A stretch of DNA of 11,395 nucleotides from a bacterium (GCA_009921985.1 RFWS01000030.1:1-11395), one strand, 5' to 3'. Counted from the stretch's first letter, positions 1-7,365 are shown. Numbers and translations are program-made. The notes: a model not told the origin generated them from the sequence alone.

Positions 1-242
1 GCGGACTTATGTCCCTGCTGAAGGCGGAACAGAACGCCGGAATCCGGTTGACAGAAAGTTGTGCCATGACTCCGGCAAGCTCGGTGAGCGGTCTGTATTT
101 TGGTCATCCCGAAGCGCGTTATTTTGCGGTGGGAGCGATCGGGCAGGATCAGGTGGAGGACTATGCGGCCCGCAAGGGGGTAACCCGCTCGGAGATGGAA
201 AAGTGGTTGCAGCCGAACCTGGCCTACGCACCGGGTCGGTAG
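1..242 (+). CDS. metH: Cobalamin-dependent methionine synthase, C-terminal end (partial)
   Basis: This is the last 79 codons of a gene that begins before the window, ending at TAG 240-242. The reading frame is open from base 3, so the ATG at 9 is internal and not a start. The peptide matches the end of the MetH activation domain. I see LTES then AM, the run SVSGLYFGHPEARYFAVG, then DQVEDYA-RKG and a final WLQPNL, close to the E. coli MetH tail (LTESFAM, SVSGWYFSHP, DQVEDYARRKG, WLAPNLGY). In the family this domain binds S-adenosylmethionine and takes part in reductive remethylation of cob(II)alamin, reactivating the enzyme that makes methionine from homocysteine in the cytoplasm. The catalytic and cobalamin-binding modules lie upstream, outside the window. 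There is no functional link to the downstream pilus-like genes; the neighbourhood looks incidental. Confidence 0.95.
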   Translation, partial: GLMSLLKAEQNAGIRLTESCAMTPASSVSGLYFGHPEARYFAVGAIGQDQVEDYAARKGVTRSEMEKWLQPNLAYAPGR

Positions 243-250
243 TCGACCGG
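231..250 (+). terminator. Weak stem-loop at the metH stop codon
   Basis: The arms CCGG(G)TCG (231-238) and CGACCGG (244-250) can form a 7-bp stem with one bulged G and a 5-base loop. The stem overlaps the metH stop. No T-tract follows, so it does not look like a classic intrinsic terminator. It may slow read-through or protect the 3' end, or it may be chance. Confidence 0.25.
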
Positions 251-287
251 TTCATGACAAGGGATTTCCGCGCAAACCCCTATTCCA

Positions 288-315
288 TTGACCCTTTTGG
301 GGTGGATTCTATTTT
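288..315 (+). promoter_or_regulatory. Candidate sigma70-type promoter for the pilus-like operon
   Basis: TTGACC (288-293) is a 5/6 match to the -35 consensus. TATTTT (310-315) is a 4/6 match to the -10 consensus at a 16-base spacing. The predicted transcription start would fall almost at the ATG at 325, so the transcript would be leaderless or nearly so if this promoter is used. It sits in the only gap between metH and the operon. The same heptamer TTGACCC recurs at 4927 before the first secretin. This rests on motif matching only. Confidence 0.3.
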
Positions 316-324
316 GACAGGACG

Positions 325-1023
325 ATGTCCAGCCGTGCCTCTTTGCATCTCGTCCTTTTTACCTTTGCTTTGCCTACTTTCGTTTTTGCGCAAACCAAAA
401 ACAAACCCAACGTCGCGTTTGGAAAAAATCAAGACATGGAGATCGAGCTAGTTTCTGTGCCAGATTCCGTTGGCTCAGGTGGCAGGCCGGCTCCGACCGG
501 TGCTGACGTAAAAACCTCCCAGGAAGGGCGCTGGTTGCGGATTGACGTTCCTTTTTCCACGGAGAAAAAAATCACGCCTGAAATCAAATTTAAGTTTTAT
601 CTAGAGGGTTATGAGGTCGCGGAACCCGAGGGGGCTGGAAAGGAGACGGAAAAGTTTGTGGTGTTGACCGGCGAAGTTGCCTATCGGGATGTGCCAAAGG
701 GTACCAAGCATTACGCTGGCATGTTTCTGCCTCCTGCCACCGCCCTTCGCTTTGCCGGGACCAAGGCCAACGGAGAGACGGATTGGAGTAGCCGAAAAAT
801 GAATCTCCGAGTGGAGGCAACTGACCAAGGCGCGCTGGTCGAGGAGGCCTTTGATTTGCAGGGTGACAAAGAAAAAGGATTGAGTGGAAGAGGGGGGAAA
901 AAGGATCCGGACTGGTATAAATCCGCAGACGCCCAGCAGGTGGTTGGAGCTCTCCTGCCGGTAACTGACACGCCCTTCTGGCCCAAAGATTATAAGCGTT
1001 ATTCCCAGATGCAGAGGCCCTAG
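325..1023 (+). CDS. Small secreted protein of the pilus-like locus, Amuc_1102-type
   Basis: This encodes 232 aa. Residues 1-22 form a good signal peptide: an Arg at position 4, a hydrophobic core, then FVFA before Gln23. The mature part therefore probably sits in the periplasm or on the cell surface. The body is beta-rich, with alternating polar and hydrophobic stretches such as MEIELVSVP and EIKFKFYLEG. This fits an immunoglobulin-like sandwich, but I see no catalytic motif. The assignment rests mainly on position: it is the first gene of a block ordered like Amuc_1102 to Amuc_1098 of Akkermansia. The start is fixed, because the same frame has a stop at 289 and no other start before 325. An AGGA (319-322) lies only 2 bases before the ATG, too close for ideal ribosome binding. 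The next gene starts 19 bases downstream. Its role in the machine is unknown; a structural or assembly role is inference. Confidence 0.7.
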   Translation: MSSRASLHLVLFTFALPTFVFAQTKNKPNVAFGKNQDMEIELVSVPDSVGSGGRPAPTGADVKTSQEGRWLRIDVPFSTEKKITPEIKFKFYLEGYEVAEPEGAGKETEKFVVLTGEVAYRDVPKGTKHYAGMFLPPATALRFAGTKANGETDWSSRKMNLRVEATDQGALVEEAFDLQGDKEKGLSGRGGKKDPDWYKSADAQQVVGALLPVTDTPFWPKDYKRYSQMQRP

Positions 1024-1035
1024 GGCGGAGCCCGC

Positions 1036-1042
1036 AGGAGGT
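1036..1042 (+). promoter_or_regulatory. Shine-Dalgarno sequence very close to the start codon
   Basis: AGGAGGT lies directly before the ATG at 1043, leaving only 1 base between AGGAGG and the start codon. Upstream in the same frame there is no better start, and the residues right after the ATG already form the PilM phosphate-binding region. The start is therefore kept despite the short spacing. A second weaker GGAG (1027-1030) lies 12 bases upstream. Confidence 0.5.
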
Positions 1043-2764
1043 ATGGCTTCTTTTTCACGAGCACTGGCAGTCGATTTGGGTGCTTCCCGTGTCAGGATTC
1101 TTGAAATTGGGCCGGATAGTAAGGGACGACCGACGATTCTGGGCATGGGAGAGGAGGAAATTGTATTCGATCCAGCAAAAACCACCGACTTTTTTCCAGT
1201 CTATTCCCAAGCCCTGATCTCAATCCTTGGGCGCATGTCGACCAAGACACGAATTTGCCATCTTTGCCTGGGTGGACCGGCCGTCTTTTCCCGGATTCTT
1301 AAAATTCCGGTCACTGACTCTGCCAAAATCGATTCCATCATCGGTTTTGAGGCCCAGCAAACTGTTCCAGCCATCGAACAGGCCCTCTGGGACTACCAAA
1401 TTCTACCTTCCGCCCAGCCTGGAGAAACCGAAGGTCTGATTTTGGCCATCAAAAAAGAGACGGTGGAAGAAATGTGCGCGGCCTCCAGTGCCGCCGGTTG
1501 CAAGCCCCTCTCGGTAACCTTGGCTCCAGCCGCACTTCTCAACAGTTTTCTTTTTAACTATCCCGAAGTGTCCGGCGTTAGCCTGATTTTGGATCTGGGG
1601 GCCCGCGCCAGCACAATCTGCCTGATTGAGGGCACCCGATTTTTCATCCGCGTAGTCCCGGTAGGGGCTGCCGCCATCACCCAAGCCGTAGCCACGGATC
1701 TGCAGGAGTCTTTTGCTGGGGCCGAGACCCTTAAAAAAGCCAAAGGGTTTGTCCATCCAGGGGGGGCGTATGAGGATTCCCCTGATGCGGCCACCGCAAG
1801 AATTTCCAAATTAGCCCGGGGAGTGATGACCCGCCTTCATGCGGAGATTGAAAGATCCATCACGTTTTTCCGAAGCCAGCAGGGAGGAGGCAAACCTACG
1901 AGAGCTTGGTTGGCGGGCGGAGGAATCGCGCTGGCTTACACCGACCTTTTTTTTCAGGAAAAGCTGAAAATTCCTGTTGAATTTTTTCAACCTTTCCGCC
2001 GGCTGGCTTTGGCTGGTGGCTTGGATGGTCAGTCCATCCTGCGAACATTTCCAGGTTGGACAGTAGCGGTGGGAACCGCCCTGCAAGCGGCCTCGGACTT
2101 GCCGGTTCGGATCAATGTCTTGGGGGCGGCCGGTCGGGCCTCGGCCCAAAAAGCTAAAGATTTTCCTGCGCTTTTGCTGGGCGGCGTATTTCTGGCGCTG
2201 ATGTTTTTACTGCCTGGAATCCACGGCTTTTGGCAGGCTGCAAAAATCCAGGCACGCCTCGCCAGCCAGACCCAGCGGGTAGACGAAGCCAGTCAAGCCT
2301 TGGCCAAGTTGGATTCTGTAAACCAAAAATTCTCCTCCCTCGTCCAGAGGTTGGAACTGGCCCAGGCGATAGAAGAAGAGCGTATCCGCTGGCCACGGTT
2401 ATTGCAGGAATTAAGAAAAAATGTTCCGCCCCGCCTTTGGATCACCAGCATGCAAGTTGTGCCGGTTCCTGAAAGCGAAAAGGCACCCCCCGGCCCCGGG
2501 AAGTCTCCCGCGATACCTCCGAAGATCCTTGAAATTCGGGGGATGTTTGAAACCCAATCGGAAAAAGCCGACGCTGAGGCGGTGGAGAACTTTCAAAAAT
2601 CACTTTCCCAAGGAGGAATTTTGCAGAATGTGACCGTGCTTGAACGGGAGGCACCCCAGTACCGGGACGGGAAAACCGACCAAGTTGCCTTGAAATTCCG
2701 ATTGAAAGCGGAATGGCCATCGACCATCGGTCAAGCTCCTGCACCCGCCGGCGGTTCCCGATGA
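1043..2764 (+). CDS. pilM: PilM-PilN fusion protein (actin-like ATPase plus periplasmic PilN-like domain), Amuc_1101-type
   Basis: This encodes 573 aa. Residues 1-350 are a PilM/FtsA-type actin-like fold. They show a phosphate-1 loop AVDLGASRVRILEI around Asp11, a phosphate-2 loop LILDLGARAS around Asp184, and an adenosine motif WLAGGG at 289-294. A strong transmembrane helix follows at about 374-397. A coiled coil runs over roughly 400-445. After that comes a periplasmic domain with a PilN-like signature, RWPRLLQELRKNVPPRLWIT. In classical type IV pilus systems PilM is a separate cytoplasmic protein that binds the N-terminus of the membrane protein PilN. Here both are one chain, much like GspL of type II secretion. 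The protein should link cytoplasmic motor events to the periplasmic alignment complex. Its stop overlaps the next start (ATGA at 2761), which implies translational coupling. ATP binding is likely from the motifs; hydrolysis is not shown. Confidence 0.88.
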   Translation: MASFSRALAVDLGASRVRILEIGPDSKGRPTILGMGEEEIVFDPAKTTDFFPVYSQALISILGRMSTKTRICHLCLGGPAVFSRILKIPVTDSAKIDSIIGFEAQQTVPAIEQALWDYQILPSAQPGETEGLILAIKKETVEEMCAASSAAGCKPLSVTLAPAALLNSFLFNYPEVSGVSLILDLGARASTICLIEGTRFFIRVVPVGAAAITQAVATDLQESFAGAETLKKAKGFVHPGGAYEDSPDAATARISKLARGVMTRLHAEIERSITFFRSQQGGGKPTRAWLAGGGIALAYTDLFFQEKLKIPVEFFQPFRRLALAGGLDGQSILRTFPGWTVAVGTALQAASDLPVRINVLGAAGRASAQKAKDFPALLLGGVFLALMFLLPGIHGFWQAAKIQARLASQTQRVDEASQALAKLDSVNQKFSSLVQRLELAQAIEEERIRWPRLLQELRKNVPPRLWITSMQVVPVPESEKAPPGPGKSPAIPPKILEIRGMFETQSEKADAEAVENFQKSLSQGGILQNVTVLEREAPQYRDGKTDQVALKFRLKAEWPSTIGQAPAPAGGSR

Positions 2765-3756
2765 AACCATCCTTGAATCCGCAACAAATGGCCGGGTTAG
2801 GGGGGGGATTGGTTGGGTTGGGTGGAGTGATTGCCTTGGCTTGGCTTGGTTTGAGCGGGCTAGGCGAGAGGCAAACGGAGGCTCAGGCCCTAGCGGAGCG
2901 AATGGGAGATCCTGCATTGGCAGCCTTGTTGTCCGAAAGTGAGGGGTTGAAAAAAGTTGCTCGAGATATTTCCGAAATCCAAAAACTGGAAGTCGAATTA
3001 CAGAAAGTCGTCGGCTCCGATCCCGCCCGATGGGATGCGGCAACGCGGCAGGCCATCGGCGAAGGAAAAGATTGGGCCCAGGACCCGGGAAAGTGGAAGG
3101 ATCAGCTGATTTCGGTTGTCAGTCAGATTCAGAAAGCCGCGCCGGAAGCTCATCTCAAGATGTCTCCCGATTTTTATCTTGGCTTGGATAGTTTTCGGCA
3201 AAGAAGCCCGACCTCTACGGAGGTTCCCCCATTGGCTCTTCATCTGTCGGTGGCGCAACGGTTGATGGAAAAACTTTTTGAGGCCCGAAAAGTCCGGGAA
3301 CAATACGTGACACCTTGTGAAATCAAAAGTTTGACCGGACCCGGCTCCTTTTTGGAAAAGTCTGCTGAGACCGTTGCCGGCATGCCGCCTGCCAGGTCCG
3401 CCGCCCCGGCCGCAGGTCCTGAGAGAAAATCCTTTCGGATGGAAATTCAGTGTTCCCCCGAAGTTCTTTGCGAATACGTCCGGCTGCTTTCTTCCGATGA
3501 ATGGCTTTTTCTGGTGAACGATCTTGCCGTGACCAATCAAAAGCAGGAGTTTTCCTCCCGATCAGAAATCGCCAAAAAATTTACTACTCCTGAGGCCTTT
3601 CCCTCAGCGGGAGGGGGGGAAAAGAAGCCGGCCAAGAAAAAGCTTTTGGAAATCCTGGCGGGCGACGAAAGCCTGGTGGCGCAGCTCGATATTGATTTCG
3701 TCGTATGGAAAAACCAGGAGGAGGGGGCTCCCGCGAAGCCTGGGAAAACGCCGTGA
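2761..3756 (+). CDS. Single-pass inner-membrane protein in the PilO position, Amuc_1100-type
   Basis: This encodes 331 aa, close to the 317 aa of Amuc_1100. The ATG at 2761 overlaps the previous stop (ATGA). An in-frame ATG at 2713 exists but would mean a 52-base overlap and a non-membrane N-terminus, so 2761 is preferred. Residues 11-31 are a Gly/Leu-rich transmembrane helix. A charged coiled coil follows (about 35-85). A periplasmic part follows, including a segment near 220-260 (FRMEIQCSPEVL, then EYVRLL) of PilO/GspM-like ferredoxin-fold character. A Pro/Ala-rich linker (around 205-220) precedes it. Position and architecture both match PilO, which pairs with PilN in the inner-membrane alignment complex. 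In Akkermansia the homologue is an abundant envelope protein reported to act on host Toll-like receptor 2. Whether that host activity applies here is unknown. No signal peptidase site is evident. Confidence 0.78.
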   Translation: MKPSLNPQQMAGLGGGLVGLGGVIALAWLGLSGLGERQTEAQALAERMGDPALAALLSESEGLKKVARDISEIQKLEVELQKVVGSDPARWDAATRQAIGEGKDWAQDPGKWKDQLISVVSQIQKAAPEAHLKMSPDFYLGLDSFRQRSPTSTEVPPLALHLSVAQRLMEKLFEARKVREQYVTPCEIKSLTGPGSFLEKSAETVAGMPPARSAAPAAGPERKSFRMEIQCSPEVLCEYVRLLSSDEWLFLVNDLAVTNQKQEFSSRSEIAKKFTTPEAFPSAGGGEKKPAKKKLLEILAGDESLVAQLDIDFVVWKNQEEGAPAKPGKTP

Positions 3757-4865
3757 GGCCCTCCCCTTGGCTCCTGGCTGGAATCGGGGTGGTGCTTCTC
3801 GCTGGAATTCTTTTTGGTCTGGCTGGGTTCTTTCAACCCGGCAACGTGGAGTTCGCAGAGGTCCAAGGTGGATCCGGGAAGCAGGTGCTTGGCGAGGCCA
3901 AAAAAAAGAGTGAGACCATCGTGCGAAAACAGGCCTTGCTGGATCGAAACATGAAACTCGTTGAGGGACTCCAGCTCTCCGAGGGGGAGCATCGTGTCTT
4001 CGTCTCAGCCACCCTTGTTTATCTACCCCAGAGCCCTGAACCCGTTCAGCCCTTGGACCGGAAAATGATTACAGATGATGGAATGGAGATTGGCTGGAAA
4101 ATGCGATACGGATTCGACCCAGCTGACCCCGCGATCTGTGAACAGGATCCGGATGGGGACGGATTTTCCAACCTCGAGGAGTTTTTGGCCAAAACCGATC
4201 CTCTTCGGAAAGAAGACAGTCCAGCCAAGGAGAGTAAACTCAAATCTCGCTCCGGAGAGCCCCTTGGCATGACTTTGAGTTTTCCCGAGAAAAGCGGTGG
4301 CACGTTTACCATTCGATTTCAGATCGGTTCCAAGAGGAAAGAGTTCAAGGGAAAACCGGGGGACTTGTTCTGGGTCATGGCTGGGCCCGGGGGAATCGAA
4401 ATCTTTGCGGAAGAGGGCAAAATGGCGGCATTCCGTGCTAAAGCGAAGGAGGCCGGGCAAAATCACCACGTCATACCGGTTCGGGTTGTTTCCTATCAGG
4501 AAAAAATTGAAAAAATCAAGGATGCCAAGGCGGGTGGGGTGGAGGTGGAAATCGATAACTCAGAAGTTTGCTTGCAACGGGCGGATGCCTGCAAAGAGCC
4601 GCAGAAGCTAGTTTTCAGCACAACGCAACGACCCCAATCCCTTAGTTGGGACGTCGGGGAAATTCGGCTCTATACGCCCATCGGTGGGGGGAAGGAAATC
4701 GGCCCCTTTCGAGTTGGGGAGACCTTCTCTTTCGAAGGGAAAGAGTTTTCCATTGTGGGTCGCGATGGTAAAAAGATCGAATTAACTTCCGCCGGGGAAG
4801 CCGGGCAAAAAACCTTTTGGGTGCCTCCAGAAATCTCTGCACCGCTCGACGCCTCCAAACCGTAA
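3753..4865 (+). CDS. Single-pass membrane protein with EF-hand-type calcium loop, PilP position, Amuc_1099-type
   Basis: This encodes 370 aa from a GTG that overlaps the previous stop (GTGA at 3753), the same coupling style as its neighbours. An in-frame ATG at 3705 would add 16 Gly-rich residues and lacks a ribosome site. Residues 6-27 are a transmembrane helix. Residues 132-143 read DPDGDGFSNLEE, a complete 12-residue calcium loop. It has acidic or amide ligands at positions 1, 3, 5, 9 and 12 (Asp132, Asp134, Asp136, Asn140, Glu143). The C-terminal region (about 300-365) has short beta segments, PFRVGETFSFEGKEFSIVGR and KKIEL, that recall the small beta domain of PilP/GspC. The gene stands where pilP stands in pilMNOPQ operons, so a role linking the inner-membrane complex to the secretin is the best guess. 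The calcium site is seen directly; its function is inference. Confidence 0.72.
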   Translation: MRPSPWLLAGIGVVLLAGILFGLAGFFQPGNVEFAEVQGGSGKQVLGEAKKKSETIVRKQALLDRNMKLVEGLQLSEGEHRVFVSATLVYLPQSPEPVQPLDRKMITDDGMEIGWKMRYGFDPADPAICEQDPDGDGFSNLEEFLAKTDPLRKEDSPAKESKLKSRSGEPLGMTLSFPEKSGGTFTIRFQIGSKRKEFKGKPGDLFWVMAGPGGIEIFAEEGKMAAFRAKAKEAGQNHHVIPVRVVSYQEKIEKIKDAKAGGVEVEIDNSEVCLQRADACKEPQKLVFSTTQRPQSLSWDVGEIRLYTPIGGGKEIGPFRVGETFSFEGKEFSIVGRDGKKIELTSAGEAGQKTFWVPPEISAPLDASKP

Positions 4866-4926
4866 TCGGCCTGGATAATCTGTTCCCAGCCATTCCCAAG
4901 TTTTTGGTTCGGGGAGGCAGGAGCCG

Positions 4927-4956
4927 TTGACCCGGATGCGGGGCCGGAAATGATTA
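4927..4956 (+). promoter_or_regulatory. Candidate internal promoter before the first secretin gene
   Basis: The 100-base gap 4866-4965 is the only substantial spacer inside the operon. It holds TTGACC (4927-4932) with a poor -10 candidate TGATTA (4951-4956) at an 18-base spacing. It might give the two secretins extra transcription relative to the inner-membrane genes. No clear terminator or strong Shine-Dalgarno is seen in the gap. The only purine run near the start is AAGAAG (4956-4961). Confidence 0.22.
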
Positions 4957-4965
4957 AGAAGCCCT

Positions 4966-7365
4966 ATGTCTACCTGGCTCATTTCTTCTCTGGTTTTTTT
5001 GCTTCTGGCGCCTGCGGCTTGGACCGGCTCCGAAGCAGGTGACACGTCCGCAGAAACGGGCCTGCCCAACTCCAGCTTGCAATCTGCAGAAATGGTTCAA
5101 AGGGAAATCGATCGTCGGCGGGAGCAAACCTTTCGTTTGAATGAAATTCTGGATTTGGCCGACCGTTTGTACCAATCAGGCGAATGGCAGCACGCTTCAG
5201 CCAAATATGACCTCGTCTTGCTGGAGACCGATCCTTTTTCCCAAAGCTCAGGATTTTATCGGCGTGCACAGATCGGTAAAGCCAGATGCCTCGCCGCTCA
5301 GGCCTACGCCAAGGAAGAGCAGGGAAAAATCAGCGAGGCAGCTGGTCTCCTGAAGCAGGCCGCTGATTTGGATCCGGCCAATAAGGCAGTCGCCAGAAAA
5401 GCGCAGGATTTGCTCGAGGAAGGGAACCGTCAGGCCAACCCGTATCCAGACAATGTTGCGGTATCGGAAGATTTGATAAAAAAAACGGCGGAAATCAAGC
5501 AGCTGCTTTCTATGGCTGACCAATTGACCGAGACCGGACAATACCTGGCTGCTCGAAAAAAGCTGGACGATGTCCTCCGCTTGGACCCGTACCACCGGCA
5601 GGCCCGCAAAAAAATCGAGGTTTTGGAGGAAAAACGAATGCAAGTGGCTGATGCCCGGTATCTGGCAAGCCGGGAAAAAGCTTTGGCCAAAGTCTCTGAA
5701 GCTTGGCTATCTCCGCCGCCTGCCAAGGTTGATCCGAAAAAAGGAAGGCAAACGGGAACCGCCGGAGGTTCCGCCGCAGCTGCCTTGATCAAGAAACTGG
5801 CCGAAATCCGGATCCCGGAACTCACCTTCAATGAGCGACCGATTCGGGCTGCGGTCGAGGAGTTGCAGAAGCTGAGCGAACAGTATGACCCCGAAAAAAA
5901 GGGCCTCAACTTTGTGTTGCGACTACCTCCAGCCACGCAGGGAACGGATCCTGAATCCGCGACGGTTAGCCTGGAGCTGCGCGATGTCTCCTTACAGACC
6001 GCTCTTAAGTACCTTTGCGAGCAGGTGCGGGGTGGGGAAAAATTACGCTCCGAGGTCGAGGATACGGCGATTTTTCTCCTTCCGGCCACAGAAACCGGGG
6101 GGGAGCTTGAGACCCGCAGCTACAATCTGCCTCCCAGTCTGATAGCCAACTTGGACAAGGCTTCCAGCGACCCAAAAGCACTCGGAATGGATGTTTTAAA
6201 AAATATTGGTGTCAACACAGGGGTGGAAGGAGCTTCCTCCGTCTGTTTTCGTGATACCGGAAAAATGGTGGTACGCAACACACCGGGCGAATTAAACAAA
6301 ATCGAGCAGCGGATTCGCGACGCCCAAGGGGAAAAAGCGCAGAAACAGTTCGAGGTGGAGACCAAATTCCTTCAATTTTCCGATAACGACGTCAAAAACT
6401 TCACCTTCAATCTGCAAATGGCGTATGGAAACGCCTACGTTCCTGGAGTTCCGGGTGCCATTTATGTTCCCGGATCCACCGGGGGTACCGATGGACTTCG
6501 AGGCACAGCTGGACTGAATCAAAACGGTGTCTCGGTGGTTGCCCTTCAGAGTCTGCTGGATCCGACCTTTCCCCAGGACGCTTCCAACCAGATCGGGGTG
6601 AATGCCCAAATTCTCGGGCGTGGATTTTCCGCTGTGCTTCAGTTGCTGCAAAATGCCATCGGCAAGGATTTGGTTGCGGCGCCTCGGGTTACCCTGGCCG
6701 ATGGCAAAGAATCCAAAATCGTCATCAGCCGGGAAATGTTTTATCCGACCAGCTATACCCAGCCTACCGTCCCTAATAATGATCAAGGGGTTGGCGCGGG
6801 CTTTATCCTCCCTAGCAACCCCACCGGGTTTGAACCCAGAAACATTGGGGTGACTTTAAACGTAAAAGGTGAATCCACGTCCATCCCCAAAGCCGTGGAT
6901 CTTGATTTTACCAAGCTCGAGGTTGAGGATTTTGAGGGGTTTGTGAATTACGGGGCTTCGATATCAACCGTAACCCAAGGTCAGGGTGGCGATTTGCAAC
7001 CTGGCGTGCCTACCGTGGTTCCGGTTTCCCAGCAAGTCGGTCAGTCTCCCTTTTTGGTGCCGATTTTTTCCAAGCGATCCCTGCAAAGCAGGGTTCGTTT
7101 GCTTGACGGAGAGACTGTGGGCCTCGGGGGGCTAATTTCTGAGTCCGTCCAAAAAGTGGATGACAAGGTCCCCGGGCTCGGCGACATGCCTTTGGTTGGC
7201 CGCCTTTTCCGTAGTGAGGCTTCGCAAAAAATCAAACTCAACCTGGTGATATTTTGTACCGTCCGCATCGTTGAACCTGATGGCAGCCTGAGTTTTCCGG
7301 ACGATGAGGACAACCCGGAGTATGCCCAGGCTGGTTCAGCCGAAATGATGCCCTCAATTCCATGA
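4966..7365 (+). CDS. Secretin with N-terminal TPR region (PilQ/GspD superfamily), Amuc_1098-type, first copy
   Basis: This encodes 799 aa. An in-frame stop at 4951 fixes the start at ATG 4966. Residues 1-25 are a signal peptide without a lipobox cysteine. Three TPR-like helical hairpins follow, at about 60-92, 109-141 and 176-212. A secretin N0/STN-like domain begins at IRIPELTF (residue 281) and includes the strand SLELRDVSLQ. The beta-barrel secretin core covers roughly 530-780. It includes DLVAAPRVTLADG near 568, GETVGLGGLISES near 715, and the family-ending motif VPGLGDMPLVGRLF from 735. Secretins form large outer-membrane ring channels for pili or type II/III secretion. Two inner-membrane partner genes lie just upstream. 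Its stop overlaps the start of a second secretin (ATGA at 7362). The family assignment is firm; the exported substrate is unknown. Confidence 0.93.
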   Translation: MSTWLISSLVFLLLAPAAWTGSEAGDTSAETGLPNSSLQSAEMVQREIDRRREQTFRLNEILDLADRLYQSGEWQHASAKYDLVLLETDPFSQSSGFYRRAQIGKARCLAAQAYAKEEQGKISEAAGLLKQAADLDPANKAVARKAQDLLEEGNRQANPYPDNVAVSEDLIKKTAEIKQLLSMADQLTETGQYLAARKKLDDVLRLDPYHRQARKKIEVLEEKRMQVADARYLASREKALAKVSEAWLSPPPAKVDPKKGRQTGTAGGSAAAALIKKLAEIRIPELTFNERPIRAAVEELQKLSEQYDPEKKGLNFVLRLPPATQGTDPESATVSLELRDVSLQTALKYLCEQVRGGEKLRSEVEDTAIFLLPATETGGELETRSYNLPPSLIANLDKASSDPKALGMDVLKNIGVNTGVEGASSVCFRDTGKMVVRNTPGELNKIEQRIRDAQGEKAQKQFEVETKFLQFSDNDVKNFTFNLQMAYGNAYVPGVPGAIYVPGSTGGTDGLRGTAGLNQNGVSVVALQSLLDPTFPQDASNQIGVNAQILGRGFSAVLQLLQNAIGKDLVAAPRVTLADGKESKIVISREMFYPTSYTQPTVPNNDQGVGAGFILPSNPTGFEPRNIGVTLNVKGESTSIPKAVDLDFTKLEVEDFEGFVNYGASISTVTQGQGGDLQPGVPTVVPVSQQVGQSPFLVPIFSKRSLQSRVRLLDGETVGLGGLISESVQKVDDKVPGLGDMPLVGRLFRSEASQKIKLNLVIFCTVRIVEPDGSLSFPDDEDNPEYAQAGSAEMMPSIP

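Noticed and set aside
1023..1033. Short hairpin GGGC-GGA-GCCC just before the PilM-PilN ribosome site
   Set aside because: Only 4 bp of stem with a 3-base loop. It could weakly affect translation but is too small to call a regulatory element.
601..1185. Long - strand open frame opposite the first and second operon genes (194 codons)
   Set aside because: It is antisense to well-supported genes, has no recognisable domain or ribosome site, and its composition follows the other strand's codons. The same holds for the long antisense frames at 5430-6089, 7041-7676 and 8358-8978.
2713..2760. Upstream ATG as start of the PilO-position protein
   Set aside because: The extra 16 residues are Arg/Ser-rich and delay the membrane helix. 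The ATGA overlap at 2761 matches the style of other junctions and gives a length close to Amuc_1100.
3705..3752. Upstream ATG as start of the PilP-position protein
   Set aside because: It adds a Gly-rich stretch read from the tail of the previous gene and has no ribosome site. The GTGA overlap fits better, though a GGAGGAGG at 3718-3725 leaves some doubt.
4950..5042. Small open frame MIKKPYVYLAHFF... (30 codons) overlapping the start of the first secretin
   Set aside because: It looks at first like a short leader peptide, but its hydrophobic part is the secretin signal peptide read in another frame, and no ribosome site is seen.
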